From assembly GCF_045207785.1 (NCBI RefSeq), contig NZ_CP108776.1, forward strand, positions 2,356,001 to 2,420,000: DNA of 64,000 nucleotides, read 5' to 3'. Position numbers and translations under genes: made by a program. The notes beneath the pieces are model-generated. The model saw nothing but the letters and a program-made list of their open reading frames with translations. It was not told where the DNA came from and did no database searches. The number at the start of each line of letters is the position of its first letter. The stretch's first letter is position 1. Shown in pieces: positions 16,614-24,647 of the stretch. This DNA is from Embleya sp045207785. Lineage in GTDB: Bacteria > Actinomycetota > Actinomycetes > Streptomycetales > Streptomycetaceae.

Positions 16614-16621
16614 CCGAGACT

Positions 16622-16644
16622 CTTTTGTAGGAAACTGACAAAAG
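16622..16644 (+). promoter_or_regulatory. Inverted repeat ahead of fabD, candidate FasR site
   Basis: Perfect seven-base arms CTTTTGT/ACAAAAG are separated by nine bases in the short gap between fasR and fabD. It is unusually AT-rich for the window, and sits where an activator of the fab operon should bind. Assignment to FasR is inference from position. Confidence 0.5.
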
Positions 16645-16710
16645 CGCCATCGGATCTTCGTCCCTGCCGATAAGGGGCTCACACCCCCGGCAGGAGAGAG
16701 GGTTGACCTC

Positions 16711-17892
16711 GTGCTCGTACTCGTCGCTCCCGGACAGGGTGCCCAGACACCCGGATTCCTCGCCCCCTGGCTCGACCTCGACGGCGTGGCCGAACGGCTG
16801 CGCTGGTGGTCCGCCGTAACGGGCCTCGACCTGATCCACTACGGCACCAAAGCCGACGCGGACGAGATCCGCGACACGGCGGTGGCCCAGCCGCTGCTCG
16901 TCGCCTCGGGTCTGGTCGCCGCGCTCGCGCTGTTCCCGCACCCCTCCGACGCCTACCGCGTGGTCGGCGCCGCCGCCGGTCACAGCGTCGGCGAGCTGAC
17001 CGCCGCGGCCGGTACCGGCGTGGTCACCGCCGAGGCGGCGATGACCATCGTGCGCGAGCGCGGCAAGGCCATGGCCGCCGCGGCCGCCGTCACGCAGACG
17101 GGCATGAGCGCGGTCCTGGGGGGCGACCCCGAGACGGTGCTCGCCAAGATCGCCGAGCACGGCCTGACCCCGGCGAACATGAACGGCGCCGGTCAGATCG
17201 TCGCCGCCGGCACCCTCGAGCAGCTCGCCGCGTTCGCCGCGGACCCGCCCGAGAAGGCCCGCGTACGCCCGTTGTCGGTCGCGGGCGCCTTCCACACCGA
17301 GCACATGGCCCCGGCCGTGAACCGGTTGGCGGAGCTCGTCCCGGGGGTCACCGTGCGCGACCCGCGCACGCCGTTCATCTCCAACGCCGACGGCGCCGTG
17401 CTGCACGACGGCCGCGACATCGTGAAGCGACTGGTCACCCAGGTCTCCAACCCCGTGCGCTGGGACCTGTGCATGGAGACCATGAAGGACCTCGGCGTCA
17501 CCGGACTCATCGAGGTGGCCCCGGCCGGCACCCTGACCGGTCTCGCCAAGCGCGCCCTGCCCGGCGTGGAGACCGTCGCGCTCAAGACCCCGGACGACCT
17601 CGAGGCCGCCCGCGCGCTGGTCGAGAAGCACGGCAGCCCGAGCACCATCGACGCCTCGCCCACGTGGCGCCTGGTCGTCGCCCCGTTCAAGGGCATCATC
17701 GAACTCACCGACATCCGGTCCGGCGACGCGCTGCTCCCCGGTTCCCGGGTCGCGACCGTGCGCTCGCACCGCGACGAGCAGACGATCACGGTCCCGCACG
17801 GCGGCACCGTGGTCGAGTGGCTCGTCGAGGACGGCGACCCGGTCGCCCCCGGCATGCCGCTGCTGCGCATCCACCCGCAGAGCTCGCTGTGA
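16711..17892 (+). CDS. fabD: Malonyl-CoA:ACP transacylase with extra C-terminal barrel-like domain
   Basis: This 393-residue enzyme loads malonate from malonyl-CoA onto the acyl carrier protein. The first 310 residues are a normal FabD: the nucleophile Ser92 in GHSVGEL and His195 in AGAFHTEHM are both present. The remaining 70-80 residues (LVVAPFKGIIELTDIR to VEDGDPVAPGMPLLRIHP) look like a biotinyl/lipoyl-type beta barrel, but the hairpin that would carry the modified lysine reads HRDEQT, with no lysine. FabD proteins are usually near 310 residues. GGAGAGAGGG lies eight bases ahead of the GTG. It is first in the fab operon. Confidence 0.93.
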   Translation: MLVLVAPGQGAQTPGFLAPWLDLDGVAERLRWWSAVTGLDLIHYGTKADADEIRDTAVAQPLLVASGLVAALALFPHPSDAYRVVGAAAGHSVGELTAAAGTGVVTAEAAMTIVRERGKAMAAAAAVTQTGMSAVLGGDPETVLAKIAEHGLTPANMNGAGQIVAAGTLEQLAAFAADPPEKARVRPLSVAGAFHTEHMAPAVNRLAELVPGVTVRDPRTPFISNADGAVLHDGRDIVKRLVTQVSNPVRWDLCMETMKDLGVTGLIEVAPAGTLTGLAKRALPGVETVALKTPDDLEAARALVEKHGSPSTIDASPTWRLVVAPFKGIIELTDIRSGDALLPGSRVATVRSHRDEQTITVPHGGTVVEWLVEDGDPVAPGMPLLRIHPQSSL

Positions 17893-17953
17893 TACTCGCT
17901 CTGCCCCCGGCGGCAAACCTGCCCGGGCTGCAACCCGTACGGGAGGACCACGC

Positions 17954-18964
17954 GTGACCGCTACCATCACCCCCCGCGCCGGAGCCGCGCACGCGCGCAT
18001 CCTCGGCGTCGGTGGTTACCGTCCGGCTCGGATCGTGCCGAACTCCGAGCTGGTGGATCGGATCGACTCGTCCGACGAGTGGATCCAGTCGCGTTCCGGC
18101 ATCAAGACCAGGCGCTGGGCCTCCCCCGAGGAGACCGTCGCCGAGATGTCGATCGCGGCGGCCGGCAAGGCCCTCGCGCACGCGGGTCTGGACGCCGAAC
18201 AGATCGGCTGTGTGATCGTCTCGACGGTCACTCACCTCAAGCAGACGCCGGCCATCGCGACCGAGATCGCCCACCGCCTCGGGGCGGGTGGCGGCCGGGC
18301 CGCGGCGTTCGACGTCTCCGCGGCCTGCGCGGGCTTCTGCTACGGCGTGTCGCTCGCGAGCGACATGGTCCGCGGCGGCAGCGCGCAGTACGTTCTGGTG
18401 ATCGGGGTCGAGCGCCTGAGCGACCTGACCAACCTGGAGGACCGCGGCACCGCGTTCATCTTCGGCGACGGCGCGGGCGCCGTCGTGGTCGGCCCGTCCG
18501 ACACCCCGGGCATCGGCCCGGTCGTGTGGGGCTCCGACGGCGCGCAGTCCGAGGCGATCACCCAGACCATCGACTGGGACGTTCTGCGCGACGCGCCCGG
18601 CAGCGACTTCCCGACGCTCAAGATGGAGGGCCAGAAGGTCTTCCGGTGGGCGGTCTGGGAGATGGCCAAGGTCTGCGAACAGGCCCTGGACGCCGCCGGC
18701 GTCAAGGCCGAGGAACTGGACGCGTTCATCCCGCACCAGGCCAACATGCGGATCACCGACGCGATGATCAAGGCGCTCAAGCTGCCGGCCGAGGTTCCGG
18801 TCGCACGCGACATCGCCGAGAACGGCAACACGTCGGCGGCGTCGATCCCGCTCGCGATGGAGCGCATGCTCGAAAGCGGCGAAGCGGTCAGCGGCGGTAC
18901 CGCGCTGATCATGGGATTCGGGGCCGGCCTCGTGTACGCCGGGCAGGTCATTACGCTTCCGTAG
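17954..18964 (+). CDS. fabH: 3-oxoacyl-ACP synthase III
   Basis: A 336-residue condensing enzyme that starts fatty acid synthesis by joining an acyl-CoA primer to malonyl-ACP. The triad is complete: Cys125 (SAACAGF), His261 (FIPHQAN) and Asn292 (NGNTSAAS). In streptomycetes this enzyme selects branched primers. GGAGG lies nine bases before the GTG start, and the gene follows fabD by 61 bases. Length and motifs are standard. Confidence 0.96.
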   Translation: MTATITPRAGAAHARILGVGGYRPARIVPNSELVDRIDSSDEWIQSRSGIKTRRWASPEETVAEMSIAAAGKALAHAGLDAEQIGCVIVSTVTHLKQTPAIATEIAHRLGAGGGRAAAFDVSAACAGFCYGVSLASDMVRGGSAQYVLVIGVERLSDLTNLEDRGTAFIFGDGAGAVVVGPSDTPGIGPVVWGSDGAQSEAITQTIDWDVLRDAPGSDFPTLKMEGQKVFRWAVWEMAKVCEQALDAAGVKAEELDAFIPHQANMRITDAMIKALKLPAEVPVARDIAENGNTSAASIPLAMERMLESGEAVSGGTALIMGFGAGLVYAGQVITLP

Positions 18965-19065
18965 TCCCCCGTCGATCGCCGAGAGGCGTCGATCGGACGA
19001 GCGGTACAGCAGTACGGCACCACAGCAACACCCGTCACCAAACCAGATTCGAATCAAGGAGCAAC

Positions 19066-19320
19066 ATGGCTGCCAGCCAGGAGGAGATTCTCGCCGGTCT
19101 CGCGGAGATCGTGAACGAGATCGCCGGCGTCCCCGAGGATGAGGTCGAGCTGGACAAGTCCTTCATCGACGACCTGGACGTGGACTCGCTGTCGATGGTC
19201 GAGGTCGTCGTGGCGGCCGAGGAGAAGTTCGAGGTCAAGATCCCGGACGACGACGTCAAGGGTCTCAAGACCGTCCGCGACGCGGTGGACTACATCGCGA
19301 AGGCCGCGAAGGCGGCCTGA
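19066..19320 (+). CDS. acpP: Acyl carrier protein
   Basis: An 84-residue acidic helical carrier. The phosphopantetheine attachment site is Ser41 in DLDVDSLSMVEV, and the final helix reads TVRDAVDYIAK. It shuttles growing acyl chains between the enzymes encoded on either side. The ATG has AAGGAG five bases upstream, one of the best ribosome-binding sites in the cluster, fitting the high demand for ACP. Confidence 0.97.
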   Translation: MAASQEEILAGLAEIVNEIAGVPEDEVELDKSFIDDLDVDSLSMVEVVVAAEEKFEVKIPDDDVKGLKTVRDAVDYIAKAAKAA

Positions 19321-19450
19321 CGCAGCGACACCCGTTTCCGGGCCGGACCCGCACCCGCGCGTCCGGCCCGGTACGTCGGAGCCACACCGGGCCGAGTACC
19401 CGCCGGATCGTCGGATCGGCCCGAAACAACAGCGTGGGAGTGAGAAGACA

Positions 19451-20752
19451 GTGAAGTCGACCGAGCGCAACGACGCCGCGCGAACCGTGGTCGTCACCGG
19501 TCTGGGAGCGACCACGCCGGTCGGCGGCGATGTCGCGACGACCTGGTCCGCGCTGCTCGCGGGCAAGTCCGGCGCACGGGCGCTGACCGAGGAATGGGCC
19601 GCGGAGCTCTCGGTCACCTTCGCCGCGCGGATCGCGGTCGAGCCGCTGGAGGTCATGCCGAAGGTCGAGGCGCGTCGCCTGGACCGCTCCGGCCAGTTCG
19701 CCATGATCGCCGCGCGCGAGGCCTGGCTGGACGCCGGCTACGTCGCGAAGAACATCGCGACCGAGGACGCCCCCGACGCCCCCATCGTGGACTCCACCCG
19801 CCTCGGCGTGGTCATCGCCTCCGGCATCGGCGGCGTCACCACCCTGCTCGACGCGTGGGACATCTTCAGGGAGAAGGGCCCGCGCCGCGTCGGCCCGCTC
19901 ACCGTCCCGATGCTCATGCCCAACAGCCCCGCCGCGAACGTCGGCATCGAGCTCGGCGCGCGGGCCGGTGTCCACACCCCGGTCAGCGCGTGCGCGTCCG
20001 GCGCCGAAGCCGTCGCCTACGGCCTGGAGATGATCCGCGCCGGCCGCGCCGACGTCGTGGTCTGCGGCGGCACCGAGGCCGCGATCCACCCCCTGCCGAT
20101 GGCCGCCTTCGCGAACATGATGGCGATGTCCAAGCGCAACGACGAGCCGGAGCGCGCGTCTCGCCCGTACGACAAGGGCCGCGACGGCTTCGTGATGGGC
20201 GAGGGCGCGGGCGTCCTGGTCCTGGAGAGCGCCGAGCACGCGGCGGCCCGCGGGGCCCGCGTGTACGCCGTGGTCGCGGGCGCCGGACTCACCTCCGACG
20301 GCCACCACATCGCCCAGCCCGAGCCGACCGGCCGCGACATCGCCCGTGCGATGGCGCTGGCCCTGGAGGACGGCGGGATCGAGCCGCACGAGGTCGTCCA
20401 CGTCAACGCGCACGGCACCTCGACCCCCGCGGGCGACGTCACCGAGCTCAAGGCGATCCGCGCGACCCTCGGCGACGCGGCGGCCGACAAGGTCACCGTG
20501 ACCAGCACCAAGTCGATGACCGGGCACCTGCTCGGCGGCACCGGCGCCGTCGAGTCGGTCGCCACCGTGCTCGCCCTCTACCACCGCACCGCGCCCCCCA
20601 CGATCAACGTGGACGACCTCGACGACGAGGTCGACCTGGACATCATCCGCGGCGAACCCCGCACGCTCCCCGACGGCGACATCGTCGCCCTCAACGACTC
20701 GTTCGGCTTCGGCGGGCACAACGTCGTCGTCGCCTTCCGCCGGTTCGGGTGA
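19451..20752 (+). CDS. fabF: 3-oxoacyl-ACP synthase II
   Basis: A 433-residue elongating condensing enzyme. The Cys-His-His triad is intact: Cys181 (SACASGA), His321 (NAHGTSTP) and His359 (MTGHLLGG). GTG 19451 is chosen because the protein homology begins at RTVVVTGLGATTPVGG; the longer frame reads through the ACP gene out of frame. It lies 130 bases after acpP, with no terminator between, so it is part of the same operon. Confidence 0.96.
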   Translation: MKSTERNDAARTVVVTGLGATTPVGGDVATTWSALLAGKSGARALTEEWAAELSVTFAARIAVEPLEVMPKVEARRLDRSGQFAMIAAREAWLDAGYVAKNIATEDAPDAPIVDSTRLGVVIASGIGGVTTLLDAWDIFREKGPRRVGPLTVPMLMPNSPAANVGIELGARAGVHTPVSACASGAEAVAYGLEMIRAGRADVVVCGGTEAAIHPLPMAAFANMMAMSKRNDEPERASRPYDKGRDGFVMGEGAGVLVLESAEHAAARGARVYAVVAGAGLTSDGHHIAQPEPTGRDIARAMALALEDGGIEPHEVVHVNAHGTSTPAGDVTELKAIRATLGDAAADKVTVTSTKSMTGHLLGGTGAVESVATVLALYHRTAPPTINVDDLDDEVDLDIIRGEPRTLPDGDIVALNDSFGFGGHNVVVAFRRFG

Positions 20753-20848
20753 CCCCCGAACTCCTCGCGCTCGGTTTCGTCGCGAGCCGCCGGGCGACAT
20801 CCGCCGCGGCTCGCCCGTGACGACATCGGCAGGACGGACCAGATAGAC

Positions 20849-22294
20849 GTGACAGTGATGGACAACCGACCCGGTACCGAGACCGCGCCCGCGCGGCCGA
20901 CGCGTCCGCACCGCGACGACGACCCGCGCAACCCGCGCCTGCGGTTGCAAAAGCTCGTGGACCCGGGCTCGTACGAGGAGATCTCCCCGTACGAGACCAA
21001 GTCCGGCACGCTCGCGTGCGTCGGTACGGTCAACGGCGCTCGCGTCGTCGCCTACGCCTCCGACCCCACGGTCCAGGGCGGCGCGATGGGCGAGGAGGGT
21101 TGCGCGATCGTCGTCGAGGCGTACGAGCGCGCGATGGCCGAGCGGGCGCCGATCATCGCGCTGTTCCACTCGGGCGGCGCGCGCCTGCAGGAAGGCGTCG
21201 CCAGCCTGCACGCGGTCGGTCGGATCTTCCACGCGATGACCATGGCCTCGGGAAAGATCCCGCAGATCTCCGTCGTGCTCGGCGCGGCCGCCGGCGGCGC
21301 GGCCTACGGGCCGGCGCTGACCGACATCGTGATCCTCGCGCCCGAGGGCCGGATCTTCGTGACCGGTCCGGACGTGGTCCGCTCGGTCACCGGCGAGGAC
21401 GTCGACGCGCTGCGCCTGGGCGGCCCCGAGCCGCACGGCCGGCGCAGCGGTGTCGTGCACGTGGTCGCCGATTCCGAGCAGGACGCGATCGACCGCGCCC
21501 GCGGCCTCGCCGACCTGCTCGCCAACCAGGGCGAGATCGACCCGGCCAAGCTGGACCGTCGCGAACTGGGCGCGCTGCTGCCCGAGTCGGCCAAGCGCGC
21601 GTACGACGTGCATCCGGTCGTCGACGGCGTGCTCGACGAGCCCGGCCAGGAACTGCACCCCAAGTGGGCGCCGAACATCGTCACCACGCTCGGCCGGCTC
21701 GGCGGTCGCACCGTCGGCCTGGTCGCGAACAACCCGCTGCGCCTGGGTGGTTGCCTCGACTCGGCGTCGGCCGAGAAGGCGTCCCGCTTCGTGCGCATGT
21801 GCGACGCGTTCGGCGTGCCGCTCGTGGTCGTCGTGGACGTCCCCGGCTACCTGCCCGGCGTGGGCCAGGAATGGGACGGCGTCGTGCGCCGCGGCGCGAA
21901 GCTGCTGCACGCGTTCGGCGAGTGCGTCGTGCCGCGCGTGACGATGGTCACCCGCAAGGCGTACGGCGGCGCGTACATCGCGATGAACTCGCGGTCCCTG
22001 GGCGCGACTCGGGTGCTCGCGTGGCCGACCGCCGAGGTCGCGGTGATGGGCGCGGTCGCGGCCGTGCGCATCCTGCACCGCCGCCGGCTCGCCGAGGTTC
22101 CGGACGAGCTGAAGCCGCAGGTCGAGCTGGAGCTCGCGGCCGAGCACGAGAAGGTCGCGGGCGGTCTCGATCGCGCGATCGAGATCGGCGTCGTGGACGA
22201 GGTCATCGACCCGGCCGAGAGCCGCATCGCCATCGCGAAGGCGATCGCCGCGGCCCCGCAGACGCGCGGCGCACACGGCAACATCCCGCTGTAG
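20849..22294 (+). CDS. accD: Acyl-CoA carboxylase beta (carboxyltransferase) subunit
   Basis: This 481-residue carboxyltransferase moves CO2 from carboxybiotin onto acetyl-CoA or propionyl-CoA, making the malonyl-CoA used by FabD. The two crotonase-like halves are clear: IALFHSGGARLQEGVASLHAVG, with the oxyanion loop GAAAGGAAYGP, and KAYGGAYIAMNSRSLGAT in the C-terminal half. The start could be GTG 20849 or ATG 20858. Placement straight after the fab genes recalls the mycobacterial kasA-kasB-accD6 order. The biotin-carrying alpha subunit is not in the window. Confidence 0.9.
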   Translation: MTVMDNRPGTETAPARPTRPHRDDDPRNPRLRLQKLVDPGSYEEISPYETKSGTLACVGTVNGARVVAYASDPTVQGGAMGEEGCAIVVEAYERAMAERAPIIALFHSGGARLQEGVASLHAVGRIFHAMTMASGKIPQISVVLGAAAGGAAYGPALTDIVILAPEGRIFVTGPDVVRSVTGEDVDALRLGGPEPHGRRSGVVHVVADSEQDAIDRARGLADLLANQGEIDPAKLDRRELGALLPESAKRAYDVHPVVDGVLDEPGQELHPKWAPNIVTTLGRLGGRTVGLVANNPLRLGGCLDSASAEKASRFVRMCDAFGVPLVVVVDVPGYLPGVGQEWDGVVRRGAKLLHAFGECVVPRVTMVTRKAYGGAYIAMNSRSLGATRVLAWPTAEVAVMGAVAAVRILHRRRLAEVPDELKPQVELELAAEHEKVAGGLDRAIEIGVVDEVIDPAESRIAIAKAIAAAPQTRGAHGNIPL

Positions 22295-22359
22295 GTCCGT
22301 CTCGGGCGGCTGTGGGTCCCGGCCGGCTGTCCGGCCGGCCGTAAGTCTTCAGGCGGATG

Positions 22360-22400
22360 CGTGAGGGGCCCCTCCGGATGATCCGGAGGGGCCCCTCACG
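22360..22400. terminator. Terminator at the end of the fab/accD operon
   Basis: A perfect 20-base stem (arms 22360-22379 and 22381-22400) with a one-base centre lies between the convergent accD and DUF3145 genes and probably serves both. Confidence 0.9.
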
Positions 22401-22447
22401 TCGGTATGTCTATACGCATGCCTTGCCGCCGGCGGCCCCGCCCGCCC

Positions 22448-22942
22448 TCACACCACCTGGTGCAGCCACCGCACCGGCGTGCCCTCGCCCGCGTAGCGGA
22501 AGGGCTCCAACTCGTCGTCCCACGGCTTGCCGAGCAGCTTCTCGACCTCGGAGCGCAGGTCGACCTCGCCCCGCGCCGCGCGCCCCAGGACCGCGCGCAG
22601 CCGGTCCTCGGGGATCAGGATGTCGCCGTGCGCCCCCGTGACGGCGTGGAAGATGCCGAGCTCGGGGGTATTGCTGTAGCGCTCGCCCTCGGCGTTCGCC
22701 GACGGCTCCTCCGTGGCCTCGAATCGCAAGAGGTGCCAGCCGCGCAGCGCCGAAGCCAGGCGCGACGCAGTGCCGGGCGCGCCCTGCCAGGACAGCTCCG
22801 CCCGCAACATGCCGGGCGCCACCGGCTGGCGGACCCAGTCCAGACTCACGCGCACGCCGAGAACGCCCGCTGCGGCCCACTCGACGTGCGGGCACAGCGC
22901 ACGCGGCGCGGAGTGCACGTACAGAACTCCACGTGTCGTCAC
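22448..22942 (-). CDS. DUF3145 family protein
   Basis: A 164-residue actinobacterial protein of the DUF3145 family. It opens MTTRGVLYVHSAPRALCPHVEW and contains RAELSWQGAPGTASRLASALRGW and GIFHAVTGAHGDILIPEDRLRAVL. No catalytic motif is evident and no function is known. It usually lies near the fab cluster in actinobacteria, as here, facing it tail to tail. The ATG start is strongly supported by the conserved N-terminus. Confidence 0.88.
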   Translation of the reverse strand: MTTRGVLYVHSAPRALCPHVEWAAAGVLGVRVSLDWVRQPVAPGMLRAELSWQGAPGTASRLASALRGWHLLRFEATEEPSANAEGERYSNTPELGIFHAVTGAHGDILIPEDRLRAVLGRAARGEVDLRSEVEKLLGKPWDDELEPFRYAGEGTPVRWLHQVV

Positions 22943-23228
22943 CGGGACCTCCAGGCTTCAAGGACGAGGTTCGCCTTCCCCAGCGGCCTCAACCCTTGTC
23001 TCGGACTGCCTGTTCGAATCCCGGTCTTCCATTGTGCCCCACGGACCACGGATGTACCACAAGCACCAGTTGCTGTCCGTAATCACATGTGGGCAATTGT
23101 CCGATGTGAAGGAACAATTCGTGACTCACCGTCTCGGAATGGTGAGCCACTGCACTCAACGTGCCCGGACGTCGCCGACGCCACTCCCGGCAATCCCAGC
23201 CTTCACACGAAGGAGTGACGTACCGTCG

Positions 23229-24242
23229 ATGGACATCGTCGTGTCGATGCTAGGGGGCGGAGGGGGCGGCGTGGGCGGGAAACGACGAGTAGGGGCGGCA
23301 ACCGCGACGATGGTCGCCGCGGTCCTGGCCCTGGCCTCCTGTACGGGCTCCGGTGAGGACGGGGACGCGGTCCCGGCCGCGGCCGGCGCGAAGCCGGCGG
23401 CCGAATCGAGCCGTGGGCAAACCACGAAACCCGGCAACCCGACCACGGCCGAACGGCCCAGCGAGAAGGCGCCCGTCCCGCCGGCGGACGTCCCCGTGAC
23501 CCCGACCACACCCCCGCGACCGCGCTCGATGGCGGCCCTGGGCGACTCGATCACGCGCGGCTTCGACGCGTGCTCCCCACTCCAGGACTGCCCGGACAAG
23601 TCCTGGGCCACCGGCACCTCCGCCGACGTGAACAGCCACGCCAAGCGCCTGGGCCTGCCCGCGGGCGCGGCGTTCAACAACGCGAAGACCGGCGCCCGGA
23701 TGGTCGACCTCGCCGGCCAGGCCCGCACCGCGGTCGGGCAGCGGGTGGACTACGTCACGATCCTGATCGGCGCGAACGACGCGTGCCGGCGCTCCGAGGC
23801 CGAGATGACCTCGCCCGCGACCTTCGAGAGCCAGTTCCGCGAGGCGCTGGGCATCCTGCGCACCGGCCTGCCGAGCGCGCGCGTGCTGGTGGTCAGCGTC
23901 CCGGACCTGGGCCGGATGTGGGAGACCGGGCACGACGAGATGGTGGCCCGCGCGGTGTGGTCGATGGCGGACGTGTGCCAGTCGATGCTGGCCTCCCCGC
24001 AGTCGCTCAAGCCCGCCGACCTCGACCGCAGGCAGCGCGTCCGCGACCGGGTGACCACCTACAACGCGAAGCTGCGCGAGGTGTGCGCGACGTGGACGCA
24101 CTGCCGCTACGACGGCGGCGTGGTCAACATCCAGCGCTTCGGGAAGAACGACGTGAGCCACTGGGACTGGTTCCACCCCAGCGCGTCCGGCCAACGCACC
24201 CTCGCCGAGGTCACGTCGCGCCAGGGATACACCTGGGGATAG
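23229..24242 (+). CDS. SGNH/GDSL-family secreted lipoprotein hydrolase
   Basis: A 337-residue exported esterase or lipase. The signal peptide ends LALASC with Cys38 as a lipidation site, followed by a 55-residue Pro/Ala/Lys-rich linker. The SGNH domain starts at residue 100: block I MAALGDSITRG (Ser107 nucleophile), block III IGANDAC, and block V DWFHPS with Asp313 and His316. Several Cys pairs suggest disulfides. ATG 23229 is chosen; AAGGAG lies about 13 bases before it, rather far. The longer frame upstream lacks a signal. The substrate is unknown. The 286 bases upstream hold no gene but carry two short inverted repeats. Confidence 0.85.
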   Translation: MDIVVSMLGGGGGGVGGKRRVGAATATMVAAVLALASCTGSGEDGDAVPAAAGAKPAAESSRGQTTKPGNPTTAERPSEKAPVPPADVPVTPTTPPRPRSMAALGDSITRGFDACSPLQDCPDKSWATGTSADVNSHAKRLGLPAGAAFNNAKTGARMVDLAGQARTAVGQRVDYVTILIGANDACRRSEAEMTSPATFESQFREALGILRTGLPSARVLVVSVPDLGRMWETGHDEMVARAVWSMADVCQSMLASPQSLKPADLDRRQRVRDRVTTYNAKLREVCATWTHCRYDGGVVNIQRFGKNDVSHWDWFHPSASGQRTLAEVTSRQGYTWG

Positions 24243-24384
24243 CCCGAAGGAGTGATTTCGCTCCCGGAATCCCCGAGCGGCCCGCTAAGCTCTCACTCGA
24301 CTACGGAAAAGAGTCGCCTGACAACACACAGCGACGACATACAGCGACCACAGTGCGAATCCGAACCGTGCCGACCTCGATGGG

Positions 24385-24458
24385 TGGGGCGGGTGGGACT
24401 CGAACCCACGGCCAAGGGATTATGAGTCCCCTGCTCTAACCAGCTGAGCTACCGCCCC
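24385..24458 (-). tRNA. tRNA with CAT anticodon, probably tRNA-Ile2
   Basis: A 74-base cloverleaf reads leftward: acceptor GGGGCGG/CCGCCCC with discriminator A, D arm TAGCTCAGCTGGTTAGAGC, and T arm GTGGGTTCGAGTCCCAC. The anticodon loop CTCATAA gives CAT. The anticodon arm (GGGGACTCATAATCCCTTGG) closely resembles the AUA-reading tRNA-Ile2 modified by TilS, rather than elongator Met. No CCA is encoded. The rest of the gap from 24243 to 24647 holds no gene. Confidence 0.85.
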
Positions 24459-24647
24459 GTGCCGCCCTCTGCCGAACGGCCTGACGCAGCATAACCGGTC
24501 GGGCGCGACCAGCGCCCGGGGGGATCCCTGCCGGGGCTGACTACTCATGCCCGAAACCTGCTCGAAAGTGTCGCTTTCCCCCGCCTGATCGAGTGAAGGC
24601 CGGCCCGCGCCACACAGTCGGGCGGGCAGCGTGCCGATGGCGTCCCT

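Noticed and set aside
22713..23228. Coding extension of the SGNH lipoprotein gene
   Set aside because: The upstream part overlaps DUF3145 on the other strand and lacks a signal sequence; the ATG at 23229 places a normal signal peptide and lipobox.
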